From assembly GCF_022414535.1 (NCBI RefSeq), contig NZ_JADWYM010000005.1:244004-308003 (forward strand): a stretch of 64,000 nt of DNA, written 5' to 3'. The position numbers were made by a program, and so were the translations under genes. The notes beneath the pieces are model-generated. The model ran no database searches and was not told the origin of the DNA. It saw only the letters and a list, made by a program, of their open reading frames with translations. Positions 49,617-58,640 of the stretch are shown piece by piece; the stretch's first letter is position 1, and each line of letters starts with the position of its first letter. The DNA is from Streptomyces sp. MUM 2J. Its GTDB lineage: Bacteria; Actinomycetota; Actinomycetes; Streptomycetales; Streptomycetaceae.

Positions 49617-51308
49617 ATGGCCGCCGCACTGACCGCCCACGAGCTGATCGCCAAGCACCGGCCGACCCTCGACCAGGCGCTGGAGACGATCCGCACGCGC
49701 GCGTACTGGTCACCGCACCCCGAGCACCCCAAGGCCTACGGGGAGAACGGCAGCCTGGACGCCGCGGCGGGCAAGGCCGCCTTCGACGCCCTGCCGGGCA
49801 CCCGGCTCGACCTCGGCCAGCCCGGCACGGACGACTGGGTCGGCGGCGAGGTGTCGCCGTACGGCATCGAGCTGGGCGTGGAGTACCCGCACGCCGACCT
49901 CGACGTGCTGCTGCCGGCCATGAAGGCGGGCAGCCGGGCGTGGCGGGACGCGGGGGCGGAGATCCGCGCCGTGGTCTGCCTGGAGATCCTCAAGCGGATC
50001 AGCGACCGCACGCACGAGTTCGCGCACGCCGTCATGCACACCTCCGGCCAGGCGTTCATGATGGCGTTCCAGGCCGGCGGGCCGCACGCCCAGGACCGCG
50101 GCCTGGAGGCGGTGGCCTACGCGTACGCGGAGCAGGTCCGCACCCCCGAGACGGCGGAGTGGACCAAGCCGCAGGGCAAGCGCGACCCGCTCGCGCTCAC
50201 CAAGCAGTTCACGCCCGTCCCGCGCGGCATCGGCCTGGTCATCGGCTGCAACACCTTCCCGACCTGGAACGGCTACCCGGGCCTGTTCGCCTCCCTGGCC
50301 ACCGGCAACGCCGTCGTGGTCAAGCCGCACCCGCGCGCCGTGCTGCCACTCGCGCTCACCGTGCAGGTCGCCCGCCAGGTCCTCACCGAGGCCGGCTTCG
50401 ACCCCAACCTGGTCGCGCTGACCGCCGAGCGCCCCGGCGAGGGCATCGCCAAGACCCTCGCCACCCGCCCCGAGATCCGCATCATCGACTACACCGGGTC
50501 CACCGCCTTCGGCGACTGGCTGGAGGCCAACGCCCCCCAGGCGCAGGTCTACACGGAGAAGGCCGGCGTCAACACGGTGATCGTCGAGTCGACGGGCGAC
50601 TACAAGGGGATGCTGTCCAACCTGGCGTTCTCCCTGTCGCTGTACAGCGGCCAGATGTGCACCACCCCGCAGAACCTGCTGATCCCCCGGGACGGCATCC
50701 GCACCGACGAGGGCCCGAAGACCTTCGACGAGGTCACCGCCGACCTCGCCCGCGCGGTCGGCGGCCTGCTCGGCGACGACGCGCGGGCGAACGCCCTGCT
50801 CGGCGCCATCGTCAACCCGGACGTCAAGGCCCGTCTGGAGGCCGCCGCCGGTCTCGGCGAGGTCGCCCTCGCCTCCCGCGAGGTCGCCAACCCGGACTTC
50901 CCCGGCGCGGTCGTGCGCACCCCGGTCGTCGTCAGGCTGGACGGCGCCAAGCCGGACGCCGAGGCGGCCTACATGAACGAGTGCTTCGGCCCGGTCTCCT
51001 TCGCCGTCGCCGTCGACTCGGTCACCGACGCGGTCGAGCTGCTGCGGCGCACGATCCGTGAGAAGGGCGCGATGACGGTCGGCGCGTACACCACCGACCC
51101 CGAGGTCGAGGAGGCCGTGCAGGAGGTCTGCCTGGAGGAGGCCGCCCAGCTGTCCTTCAACCTCACCGGCGGGGTGTACGTCAACCAGACCGCCGCCTTC
51201 TCCGACTTCCACGGCTCCGGCGGCAACCCGGCGGCCAACGCGGCCCTGTGCGACGGCGCGTTCGTCGCCAACCGCTTCCGCGTCGTGGAGGTCCGCCGCC
51301 AGGCCTGA
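49617..51308 (+). CDS. paaN: Phenylacetic acid degradation protein PaaN (aldehyde dehydrogenase)
   Basis: A 563-residue aldehyde-dehydrogenase-superfamily enzyme. Seen: GLVIGCNTFPTWNGYPGLFASLATGNAVVVKPHPRA in pieces (NAD-binding and conserved Asn), IDYTGSTAFGDWLEA, YTEKAGVNTVIVEST, the catalytic cysteine in SLYSGQMCTTPQNLLIP, and NECFGPVSFAV. In streptomycetes PaaN replaces or complements the PaaZ aldehyde dehydrogenase that oxidises the ring-cleaved phenylacetyl-CoA intermediate. Start is ATG or GTG at 49617-49619 with a GAGGAG site upstream. Other paa genes are not in the window. Confidence 0.95.
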   Translation: MAAALTAHELIAKHRPTLDQALETIRTRAYWSPHPEHPKAYGENGSLDAAAGKAAFDALPGTRLDLGQPGTDDWVGGEVSPYGIELGVEYPHADLDVLLPAMKAGSRAWRDAGAEIRAVVCLEILKRISDRTHEFAHAVMHTSGQAFMMAFQAGGPHAQDRGLEAVAYAYAEQVRTPETAEWTKPQGKRDPLALTKQFTPVPRGIGLVIGCNTFPTWNGYPGLFASLATGNAVVVKPHPRAVLPLALTVQVARQVLTEAGFDPNLVALTAERPGEGIAKTLATRPEIRIIDYTGSTAFGDWLEANAPQAQVYTEKAGVNTVIVESTGDYKGMLSNLAFSLSLYSGQMCTTPQNLLIPRDGIRTDEGPKTFDEVTADLARAVGGLLGDDARANALLGAIVNPDVKARLEAAAGLGEVALASREVANPDFPGAVVRTPVVVRLDGAKPDAEAAYMNECFGPVSFAVAVDSVTDAVELLRRTIREKGAMTVGAYTTDPEVEEAVQEVCLEEAAQLSFNLTGGVYVNQTAAFSDFHGSGGNPAANAALCDGAFVANRFRVVEVRRQA

Positions 51309-51316
51309 CGCCGTAC

Positions 51317-51352
51317 CCCGGCAGAGCCGGCAAACCTGCCGGCTCTGCCGGG
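51317..51352 (+). terminator. paaN terminator
   Basis: Perfect 16-bp arms (CCCGGCAGAGCCGGCA at 51317-51332, TGCCGGCTCTGCCGGG at 51337-51352), 4-nt loop, 9 bp after the stop. Confidence 0.85.
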
Positions 51353-51466
51353 AAGCCGTGCCGGGAAGCCCGTGGCGTCCGGCGCGGCGCGCCGGCGGGT
51401 CAGCGATGCGCCCAGCCCACGGTGGGCGGTACGGCTAGTGTCCTGAGTCTCGTAAGAGGCGCATAT

Positions 51467-51848
51467 CTAGGGTTTGGGGTTCGGCAGGCGGTTCAGGTAG
51501 CCGGCGAGGCGTTCGAAGATCTCGTCGGCGGACTTGGTCCAGGTGAACGGCTTGGGGTCCTCGTTCCAGTGGGCGATCCAGTCGCGGATGTCCTTCTCGA
51601 GTGCCTGGACGTTCTTGTGGACGCCACGCCGTATCTGCTTGTCCGTCAGCAGGCCGAACCAGCGCTCGACCTGATTGAGCCAGGACGAGCTGGTCGGCGT
51701 GAAGTGCATGTGGAAGCGCGGGTGCGCGAGCAGCCACTTCTGGATGGCAGGAGTCTTGTGGGTGGCGTAGTTGTCGCAGATCAGGTGGACGTCGAACTCG
51801 GCGGGGACTTCCTTGTCCAGCTTCGCGAGGAACTTCTTGAGTCTCCTA
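51467..51848 (-). pseudogene. Truncated IS630-family transposase (C-terminal third)
   Basis: About 125 codons. The frame starts inside the DDE domain (RRLKKFLAKLDKEVPAEF), continues through HLICDNYATHKTPAIQKWLL (second catalytic Asp region) and HFTPTSSSWLNQVERWFGLL (DDE glutamate in QVERW) to the natural C-terminus NRLPNPKP. The N-terminal helix-turn-helix and first Asp are missing, so it cannot be active. The cut end abuts the rRNA methyltransferase stop at 51850. The motif TGAGTCTC-TA occurs at both edges (51444-51454, 51838-51848) in direct orientation. Confidence 0.88.
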
Positions 51849-51849
51849 G

Positions 51850-52611
51850 CTAGAGCCCCGGCTGCGCCGGGGCGTGCCCGCCGAGGCTCCAGTGGTACAG
51901 CGTCATCGCCACGCTGGTCGCGAGGTTGTAGCTGGACACCTGGGGGCGCATCGGCAGGGACAGCAGACGGTCGGCCCGCGCGCGCAGGTCGGCCGACAGG
52001 CCACTGCGTTCGGAGCCGAAGGCGAGGAGAGCATCGTCCGGGAGCTCCACACCCCGGAGGTCCTCGCCCTCCGGGTCCAGCGCGAACAGCGGCCCTGGAG
52101 GCAGCCCGGCGGCGTCCAGCCGCTCCACCGCGGTCGCGAAGTGCAGCCCGGCGCCGCCACGCACCACGGTGGGATGCCAGGGGTCGAGCGTGCCGGTGGT
52201 GACCACCCCGGCCGCCCCGAAACCGGCCGCCAGCCGGATGACCGCGCCCGCGTTGCCGAGGTTGCGCGGCTGGTCCAGGACGACGACGGGCGCACCGCGC
52301 GGCACCTGCCGCAACCGCTCCAGGTTGCCCTCACGGGAGGGCCGTACGGCGAGGGCGGCCACCCCGGTGGGATGCGGACGCGGTACGAGGGAGGCGTATA
52401 CGGACTGCGGCACCTCGGTCAGCAGCGCCTCCAGCGGCTGCCGCACGTCCGGCGCCAGCTCGTCGGCGAGGGCGAGGGCCGCGGCCCGGTCGACGGCGAC
52501 CGCCACCGGCACCTCGGCGCCGAAGCGCACGGCGTGCTTGAGGGCGTGGAAACCGTCGAGCAGCACACAGGTGCCGGCGCGCCGTCTCCAGTCGCGTACG
52601 GGATCGGTCAT
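51850..52611 (-). CDS. TrmH/SpoU-family RNA 2'-O-methyltransferase
   Basis: A 253-residue SPOUT methyltransferase. An N-terminal substrate-binding region (LLDGFHALKHAVRFG) is followed by the knotted domain with motif 1 VVLDQPRNLGNAGAVIRLAAGFG, motif 2 LLAFGSERSGLSADLRARAD and motif 3 LPMRPQVSSYNLATSVAMTLY. It transfers methyl from SAM to a 2'-OH of tRNA or rRNA; target unknown. ATG 52611 is 10 bp downstream of the HTTM gene stop, so it may be the last gene of that operon. The stop abuts an IS630 remnant that has replaced the original downstream sequence. Confidence 0.92.
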   Translation of the reverse strand: MTDPVRDWRRRAGTCVLLDGFHALKHAVRFGAEVPVAVAVDRAAALALADELAPDVRQPLEALLTEVPQSVYASLVPRPHPTGVAALAVRPSREGNLERLRQVPRGAPVVVLDQPRNLGNAGAVIRLAAGFGAAGVVTTGTLDPWHPTVVRGGAGLHFATAVERLDAAGLPPGPLFALDPEGEDLRGVELPDDALLAFGSERSGLSADLRARADRLLSLPMRPQVSSYNLATSVAMTLYHWSLGGHAPAQPGL

Positions 52612-52621
52612 GCCGTGCAGC

Positions 52622-53878
52622 CTACGTAGGCGACGCGGAGGTGGGCGACGCCGCCGGCGGAACGGCAGCGGGCGGGACCGGCTGCGGGTGCCCGGCGTCC
52701 TCCGGGGCGCGCTGTACGGGCAGCCCGGCGGTGCCGCCGCGCCGTGACAGGCGTCCCCGGGCACGTGCCGCCCACCCTCCCACGCGGTGCAGGAAGGACG
52801 TCGGCAGGAAGACGGCGTCCGCCGCGATCATCGCCAGGGAGAAGAACGGCAGGCCCAGGACGACGGCGATCACGGCGTGCTCGGTCATCATCAGCGCCAG
52901 CAGAACGTTCTTCACCCGCCGGTTGAACAGGGTGAACGGGAACGCGACCTGCACGATGACCGTGCCGTACGTCACCAGCAGCACCATGGTGCCGCTCGCC
53001 GCCAGCAGCCCGCCGAGCGCCGGCCACGGCGAGAAGTAGTCCAGGTGCAGCGGGTAGTACGCGGCCGTGCCGTCCTGCCAGCGCGAACCCTGGATCTTGT
53101 ACCAGCCCGCCGTCGCGTAGATCAGGCAGGCCTCCGCCATGATCACCACCAGTGCGGCGTTGTGCAGGATGTTGCCGATCACGTCGAGCAGGACCCGCGG
53201 CTCGGCGGTGCGGCCGGACCGGCCGGTGAGCCACCACAGCGCCTGCGCCGCCCACACGCCCCACAGAAGAGCGGGAACCAGCGGTTCCTCCCAGTCGAAC
53301 CTTCCCAGCGCCGTGGCCGCGACCAGCACCGCCCCGAACGCGGCCCACAGAACGGGCCCGGCCCGGTCCACGACGTGCTCGCCGTGCGCACGGGCCCGCT
53401 GCGCGCGCCGCGCCCGGCGGGCGTCCAGCGACCACACCTGGCCGCAGCGCGTGAAGACGAGGTACAGCGACATCAGATGCAGCACGTTGTCGCCACCGTC
53501 GCCCATGAAGACACTGCGGTTCTGCAGCGACAGCACGCCCACCATGAACAGCACCGAAGCCGTACGGGTGCGCCAGCCCAGCGCCAGTGACGCGGCGGAG
53601 ACCACCGCGAGCGCGTAGACCACCTCGAACCAGAGCCGGCTGTCCGACCACATGAGCGTGGTGAAGGCGTGGTTCATGCCGAGCAGTTGCCGGGCGAGGT
53701 CCCAGCCCCACGGGCTGTCGGGACCGTACAGCTCCTCCCGGTGCGGGTACTCGCGCAGCAGGAACAGCAGCCACGTCGCCGCGAAACCGACGCGGACGGC
53801 GGCCGACTGGTAGGGGGCACGGGCTGCCTCGGTGACCCGGGCGACGGCCTTGGAGAGCTGCAAGGAGAACCGGTTCAT
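52622..53878 (-). CDS. HTTM-domain membrane protein
   Basis: A 418-residue polytopic protein of the HTTM (horizontally transferred transmembrane, vitamin K-dependent-carboxylase-like) family. About 8 hydrophobic segments are visible, beginning VRVGFAATWLLFLL; the diagnostic YATAGWYKIQGSRWQDGTAAYYPLHLDYF region lies centrally. The last 45 residues are a Pro/Ala-rich cytosolic tail. The biochemical role of bacterial HTTM proteins is not settled. ATG 53878 overlaps the stop of the DUF5819 gene (ATGA), so the two are a coupled pair. Confidence 0.9.
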   Translation of the reverse strand: MNRFSLQLSKAVARVTEAARAPYQSAAVRVGFAATWLLFLLREYPHREELYGPDSPWGWDLARQLLGMNHAFTTLMWSDSRLWFEVVYALAVVSAASLALGWRTRTASVLFMVGVLSLQNRSVFMGDGGDNVLHLMSLYLVFTRCGQVWSLDARRARRAQRARAHGEHVVDRAGPVLWAAFGAVLVAATALGRFDWEEPLVPALLWGVWAAQALWWLTGRSGRTAEPRVLLDVIGNILHNAALVVIMAEACLIYATAGWYKIQGSRWQDGTAAYYPLHLDYFSPWPALGGLLAASGTMVLLVTYGTVIVQVAFPFTLFNRRVKNVLLALMMTEHAVIAVVLGLPFFSLAMIAADAVFLPTSFLHRVGGWAARARGRLSRRGGTAGLPVQRAPEDAGHPQPVPPAAVPPAASPTSASPT

Positions 53879-54696
53879 CGCACGCCTCCGCCGGTCTCGT
53901 CCGCGGGAACGACCCACCAGGGCATCACCCGGTACACCGGCTTCAGCGACACCTGCTCGCGGCTCCAGGAGGGCGGGCGGACGTTGGTGGTGCGGGAGCG
54001 GACCTGGACCCGTTCCACGGCGCCGCCCTCACCGGGCGCGCCCTCGCGCCGCAACCGCATCACCGCCACGCGCCGCAGGTACGACTCGGAGAGCGTGCCG
54101 CGCGGGCTCACCGCCCGGTTGTCGGAGTTGTGCGTGGCGGTGAAGTAGTCGAAGGCACGGCGCAGTTCGTTCTGCTGGGTGTGGCTGGGCAGCAGGTTGC
54201 CCTCGATGGCGCGGCCGTCCTGGGCGGACAGGTCGTACCAGCCCGTGGTGCGGACGTCACCGCCGGACGTGCGCACCTGGGCGCGCACCTCCACGGCGAT
54301 GTTCTGCTGGAGCGGATTGGGCGCGAACAGCTTCCAGTTCTGCTCGAACTCCGGGTAGATCCAGTCGTCTATCGCGTCGCCGTGCCGCTTGGTGACCGTG
54401 TTCGACGGGGCGACGTGCAGGAACACCACGCCCAGGTGCAGGCACACCGCGATCGCCACCACCGCGATCGCGGCGGCGGCACCGATCCGGTAGGGCAACG
54501 AGAGCGCCGCGACGCCGGTCCGCGGCGCAGCCGGGGACGTCCCCGGCTCCGGTGCCCCGGGTGGAGCGGGGGCAGCGGGTCCGGCGGTCACGTCGGTCAC
54601 GTCGGTGGCCGCCCGCGTCGGTACGGCGTCGTCCGGTCCCGGGTGCGGGACGTCCGTTCCGCCGTCCTGCGTGTGGTGTCCGCCGTACGCGTCCAT
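53875..54696 (-). CDS. DUF5819 membrane-anchored protein, partner of HTTM protein
   Basis: A 273-residue protein with a disordered N-terminus (about 60 residues, Pro/Thr/Asp-rich), one membrane helix (IGAAAAIAVVAIAVCLHLGVVFL) and an extracytoplasmic domain beginning APSNTVTKRHGDAIDDWIYPEFEQNW, with the FAPNPLQQNIAVEVRAQV signature of DUF5819. Such proteins are regularly encoded just before HTTM genes, suggesting one membrane complex. ATG 54696 follows a GGGGCGG site. Function unknown. Confidence 0.87.
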   Translation of the reverse strand: MDAYGGHHTQDGGTDVPHPGPDDAVPTRAATDVTDVTAGPAAPAPPGAPEPGTSPAAPRTGVAALSLPYRIGAAAAIAVVAIAVCLHLGVVFLHVAPSNTVTKRHGDAIDDWIYPEFEQNWKLFAPNPLQQNIAVEVRAQVRTSGGDVRTTGWYDLSAQDGRAIEGNLLPSHTQQNELRRAFDYFTATHNSDNRAVSPRGTLSESYLRRVAVMRLRREGAPGEGGAVERVQVRSRTTNVRPPSWSREQVSLKPVYRVMPWWVVPADETGGGVR

Positions 54697-55020
54697 TCCG
54701 CCCCGTTCCCCGATTCCGGTCTCGTCCCGCGCCCACCGTCCGGCCGCCCGCCGAGCCGCCGCCCGGCGCTCGCGCACGGAACGGTACTCAGCCTCGCGTG
54801 TCCGGCACAGCCCCGGTCGGACCGGAGCCACCTTACGACGGCGTTCCGCGCGGGCCCCGCCCCGAGTCGAACGGGCCGGTCACCGGTGGGGCGGGCCCCG
54901 TCACCGCCGGGCCGGCAGCCGCTCGCCACCCGCCGGCGGCGGACGACGCGGAGAGGAAGGCGGTGAGGAGGGGCGGGGGACACAGAGGGGCGGGACCGGA
55001 GCCGCCCTCGTGAGGGAGGA
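54697..55020. other. Intergenic region upstream of DUF5819 gene
   Basis: About 320 bp holding the DUF5819/HTTM operon promoter. High GC, no convincing promoter boxes and no supported coding frame. Confidence 0.4.
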
Positions 55021-55065
55021 GGGAGCCCGGACCCCATCCGGGGCGTGAGCCCCGAGCCGGCTCCC
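55021..55065 (-). terminator. Terminator of the rhodanese gene
   Basis: Two-step stem: outer GGGAGCC (55021-55027) with GGCTCCC (55059-55065), inner CGGGG (55039-55043) with CCCCG (55050-55054). The outer arm touches the stop codon. Confidence 0.65.
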
Positions 55066-55412
55066 TACAGGACGTGACCGGGCTGCCCCTCGTCGGTCAC
55101 CACCGGCCGGCCCGCCGCCTGCCAGACCTGCATGCCGCCGTCCACGTTCACCGCATCGACGCCCTGCTGCACCAGGTACATCGTGACCTGCGCGGACCGG
55201 CCGCCGGAACGGCAGATCACATGGACCCGCCCGTCCTGCGGAGCCGCCTCGGTCAGCTCGCCGTACCGTGCCACGAACTCGCTGACGGGGATGTGCAGCG
55301 CCCCCCTGGCGTGGCCTGCCTGCCACTCGTCCTGCTCACGGACGTCGAGCAGGAAGTCGTCGTCCTTGAGGTCGTCGATACCGACCGTGGGCACACCAGC
55401 TCCGAAAACCAT
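55065..55412 (-). CDS. Rhodanese-like sulfurtransferase
   Basis: A 115-residue single-domain rhodanese. Signature blocks: LLDVREQDEWQAGHARGALHIP, the active-site loop VICRSGGRSAQV with the persulfide cysteine, and VDAVNVDGGMQVWQAAGRPVV. It transfers sulfane sulfur in the cytoplasm; the acceptor is unknown. Monocistronic, 38 bp downstream of the J-domain-like gene, so co-transcription with it is possible. Confidence 0.95.
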   Translation of the reverse strand: MVFGAGVPTVGIDDLKDDDFLLDVREQDEWQAGHARGALHIPVSEFVARYGELTEAAPQDGRVHVICRSGGRSAQVTMYLVQQGVDAVNVDGGMQVWQAAGRPVVTDEGQPGHVL

Positions 55413-55450
55413 GCCGCCGACGCTACCGGACGCGCCCGCGGCGACGACGC

Positions 55451-56254
55451 CTACGGCTGCCCGGCCAGCGTGCTCAGCTCGTCCTCCCGCGCGGAGACGT
55501 CGCCCAGCAGTTTCTCGGCGATCTCCTCCAGCAGGCGGTCGGGGTCGTCCGGGGCGAGCCGCAGCAGGGACCCGATCGCGCTGCCCTCCAGTTCACGCTG
55601 GAGGGCGGTGAGCATCTCCTTGCGCCCGGCCAGCCACTCCAGGCGGGCGTACAGCTCCTCGGCGCGGCTCGGGCCGGCCTCCTTCGGTGCCGGTCCGGCG
55701 GCCCACTCCTCGGCCAGCTCCCGCAGCTCGGTCTCGTCACCGCGGGCGTAGGCGGCGTTCACGCGGGTGATGAACTCCTCGCGCCGCCTGCGCTCCTCCT
55801 CCTGCTGGGCCAGGTCGGGGTGGGCCTTGCGGGCCAGTTCCCGGTAGAGCCGACGGGCCTCCTCGCTGGGACGGACCCGCTGCGGGGGCTGTACCGGCTG
55901 CTCGGTGAGCATCGCCGCCGCCTCCGGGAAGAGCCCGTGGCCGTCCATCCAGCCGTGGAACAGTTCCTCGGCCTCCGGCATCGGCAGCAGCCGGGCGCGC
56001 AGTTCCTCGGCCTGGCGCCGGTCCTCGGGGTCCCCGGTGCGAGCGGCCCTGGCCTCGGCGATCTGGGCGTCCAGCTCCTCCAGGCGGGCGTACATCGGGC
56101 CGAGCCGCTGGTGGTGCAACCGGGAGAAGTTCTCCACCTCCACGCGGAAGGTCTCCACCGCGATCTCGTACTCGATGAGCGCCTGCTCGGCGGCGCGCAC
56201 GGCCCGCTCCAGCCGCTCTTCGGGCCGCGGCTGCTCACTGTCCGGGGTCGTCAT
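55451..56254 (-). CDS. J-domain-containing coiled-coil protein
   Basis: A 267-residue protein. The N-terminal half is strongly helical and charged (coiled coil, about residues 12-95). A J-domain-like segment follows (about 128-190) with EEARRLYRELARKAHPDLAQQEEE, giving the HPD tripeptide that stimulates DnaK, then NAAYARGDETELRELAEEWA. The C-terminal ~70 residues are again helical. The placement of the J region in the middle differs from DnaJ/CbpA, so this may be a dedicated DnaK-recruiting factor; the client is unknown. Confidence 0.82.
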   Translation of the reverse strand: MTTPDSEQPRPEERLERAVRAAEQALIEYEIAVETFRVEVENFSRLHHQRLGPMYARLEELDAQIAEARAARTGDPEDRRQAEELRARLLPMPEAEELFHGWMDGHGLFPEAAAMLTEQPVQPPQRVRPSEEARRLYRELARKAHPDLAQQEEERRRREEFITRVNAAYARGDETELRELAEEWAAGPAPKEAGPSRAEELYARLEWLAGRKEMLTALQRELEGSAIGSLLRLAPDDPDRLLEEIAEKLLGDVSAREDELSTLAGQP

Positions 56255-56623
56255 CCGAACAGCCTAGCGCTGCACCCCGGCCACGGCCGGGGCACGACGG
56301 CCCGGCGCCCAAACGGCACCCGCCCCGGCACCCGGCGAGCACCCGGCGCGGCACCCACTCCGATGCCCGGCAGGCACCCGGCGGGCGACCCGACCCGGCG
56401 AACGGTGTCCCCGCTTCCCGAACCGGTCGCCGCCGAGTCCCTGCCGCCGGCTGATCGGTACCGCCCCCCGGACCACCCCGAGCGCCGCGGCCCGAAGAGC
56501 GGCACCGCGCCGCCCGCCGCACGGGCGGGCGGCGCGGCCGGAATCCGCCGATCCACACCGGCGGACGGGGCCGCTGCACCGTGGCGGGCAGCAGCGTGAC
56601 CGCAGCGCCCGGGGATGCATGAC
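56255..56623. other. Intergenic region with CACCCGGCG repeats, no gene seen
   Basis: About 370 bp between two minus-strand genes, containing several irregular copies of GGCACCCGGCG (56315-56390). No frame with coding bias or recognisable product. Confidence 0.5.
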
Positions 56624-58171
56624 CTACACGCCCGTCTCTGCGGCGACCCGCCCCGACCGGACCGCGGCCAGCAGGTCCGCGTGGTCGGCCTCGGTGCGGT
56701 CGGCATAGGCGACGGCGAAGGCGGACACCGCCTCGTCCAGCTCGTCGTTCTTGCCGCAGTAGCCGGCGAGGAGGCGTGGGTCGGCGCTGTGGGCGTGGGC
56801 GCGGGCCAGCAGCGCACCGGTCATCCGGGCGTAGTCGTCGACCTGGTCGGCGGCGAGCGCGGCCGGGTCGACGCTGCCCTTGCGGTTGCGGAACTGCCGG
56901 ACCTGGAAGGGGCGGCCGTCGACGGTGGTCCAGCCCAGCAGGACGTCACTCACGACCTGGATGTGCTTCTGGCCCAGCACCACCCGGCGCCCCTCGTGGC
57001 CGGCGGCCGGAACGTCGAAACCGGCGGCGGCGAGGTGCGGCACCAGCACCGAGGGCCGCGCCTCCTTCACCTGGAGCACCAGCGGCTCGCCCCGGTGGTC
57101 CAGGAGCAGCACGACGTAGGAGCGGGTTCCCACACTGCCCGTGCCGACGACGCGGAAGGCCACGTCGTGCACCGCGTGCCGGGCCAGCAACGGCAGCCGG
57201 TCCTCCGGGAGCGTTCCGACGTAGGCCTCCAGGGATGCCGCCACGGCCGCGGCCTCCCGGTCCGGCACCCGGCGCAGCACCGGCGGCGCGTCGACGAAAC
57301 GGCGCCCGCCGTCCTCGGCCCGCTCGGTGGACTTCGCCGCGAACCGGCCGCTGGTGTTGGCCCGCGCCTTCTCCGAGACCCGCTGCAGCGTGCCCATCAG
57401 GTCGTGGGCGTCGGCGTGGGAGACGAGTTCCTCGTCGGCGATGGCGTTCCACGCGTCCAGGACCGGCAGCCTGGCCAGCAGCCGCAGGGTGTGCCGGTAG
57501 GCGCCGACCGCGTCGTAGGCCGCCGCACGGCAGGTGTCCTCGTCGGCGCCGGCCTCCCGGCCCGCGAGCACCAGCGAGGCGGCGAGCCGCTTCAGGTCCC
57601 ACTCCCAGGGGCCGTACACCGTCTCGTCGAAGTCGTTGAGGTCGATGACCAGACCGCCGCGTGCATCGCCGTACAGGCCGAAGTTGGCCGCGTGGGCGTC
57701 GCCGCAGAGCTGGGCGCGGATCCGGGTCATCGGCGTGCGGGCCAGGTCGTACGCCATGAGGCCCGCGGAGCCGCGCAGGAACGCGAACGGCGTGGCCGCC
57801 ATCCGGCCCACCCGTATCGGCGTCAGCTCGGGAAGGCGGCCCCGGTTGGACTCCTCGACCGCGCTCACCGCGTCGGGGCGCCCGGTGTCGAGGTCGAGCT
57901 CCGCGTGCGCCGCACGGGGCACCCGAAGGCGCAGCGCCTTGCCCTGCGCCTTCGGCGAGCCGGCCGGCCCGGCACCCGTGCCGGGCCACTCGGCGAACCC
58001 GCGCACCCGCGGCAGCCGCCGCACCACGGCCCCCGTCGAGCCCGGTGTCCCCGGCAGCCCCGCGGGGCCCAGGGCCCCCGACAACCCTGCCGCGCCCGAT
58101 GGCTCCGACGACTCCGGTGGCTCGGCCGGGGGCGCGTCGCACCCGTCCACCGTCACACCTGTATCGGTCAT
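56624..58171 (-). CDS. DUF2252 protein (kinase-like fold)
   Basis: A 515-residue DUF2252 protein. After a ~60-residue Pro/Ser/Gly-rich start come the conserved blocks GRMAATPFAFLRGSAGLMAYDLA, RAQLCGDAHAANFGLYGDARGGLVIDLNDFDET (phosphotransferase-like GDxHxxN and DxND), WEWDLKRLAASL, VVGTGSVGTRSYVVLL and the C-terminal HAHSADPRLLAGYCG. The fold resembles kinases of the APH/protein-kinase-like class, but no substrate is known. ATG 58171 is preceded by GGGGGAGGCGG. It is divergent from the promoter at 58507. Confidence 0.9.
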   Translation of the reverse strand: MTDTGVTVDGCDAPPAEPPESSEPSGAAGLSGALGPAGLPGTPGSTGAVVRRLPRVRGFAEWPGTGAGPAGSPKAQGKALRLRVPRAAHAELDLDTGRPDAVSAVEESNRGRLPELTPIRVGRMAATPFAFLRGSAGLMAYDLARTPMTRIRAQLCGDAHAANFGLYGDARGGLVIDLNDFDETVYGPWEWDLKRLAASLVLAGREAGADEDTCRAAAYDAVGAYRHTLRLLARLPVLDAWNAIADEELVSHADAHDLMGTLQRVSEKARANTSGRFAAKSTERAEDGGRRFVDAPPVLRRVPDREAAAVAASLEAYVGTLPEDRLPLLARHAVHDVAFRVVGTGSVGTRSYVVLLLDHRGEPLVLQVKEARPSVLVPHLAAAGFDVPAAGHEGRRVVLGQKHIQVVSDVLLGWTTVDGRPFQVRQFRNRKGSVDPAALAADQVDDYARMTGALLARAHAHSADPRLLAGYCGKNDELDEAVSAFAVAYADRTEADHADLLAAVRSGRVAAETGV

Positions 58172-58506
58172 TCCGACCGCCTCCCCCGCACTCACCCGCG
58201 CACCAGGACGAACATCAACTGGCGCCGACCGTACCGCCGGCGGCGGAAACGCGTCAGACCCTGTGGACAACTCGCCCTCGCGGACCGGCTCCCGCCCGGC
58301 CACCGGGTTTGCGCGCACGCGCCGAGAGCACCGGCAAAGCGGCAAGGCCGTCACTGCAGGTACGACGGTCCGGAATGCGCGCGGTTCCTTCCCTCCGGCG
58401 AAGGCAGGTGATGCCGACCGGCGCGATTCGGCCGATGTGAAGCGCCCATTCCTGTTCGGTGCCGGCCCGCACCCGGCAGACATTCGCCAACACCCCTTGA
58501 TTCACG

Positions 58507-58536
58507 TTGAGTTGACAAAGTCCCGGAGCGTAGGGT
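58507..58536 (+). promoter_or_regulatory. Sigma-70/HrdB-like promoter
   Basis: TTGAGT (58507-58512) and TAGGGT (58531-58536) with an 18-bp spacer, a good streptomycete housekeeping promoter, about 100 bp before the micro-ORF at 58641. Confidence 0.6.
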
Positions 58537-58640
58537 GTCGGCTCCGTGCCTGCGTCGGATCCCTCGTGGAATCCCCTGTGGCCGGCACGGGCTAGCGCGT
58601 GCACCGGAGTGCGAGGCCCGATGCCTTCCGCCGAGGAACC

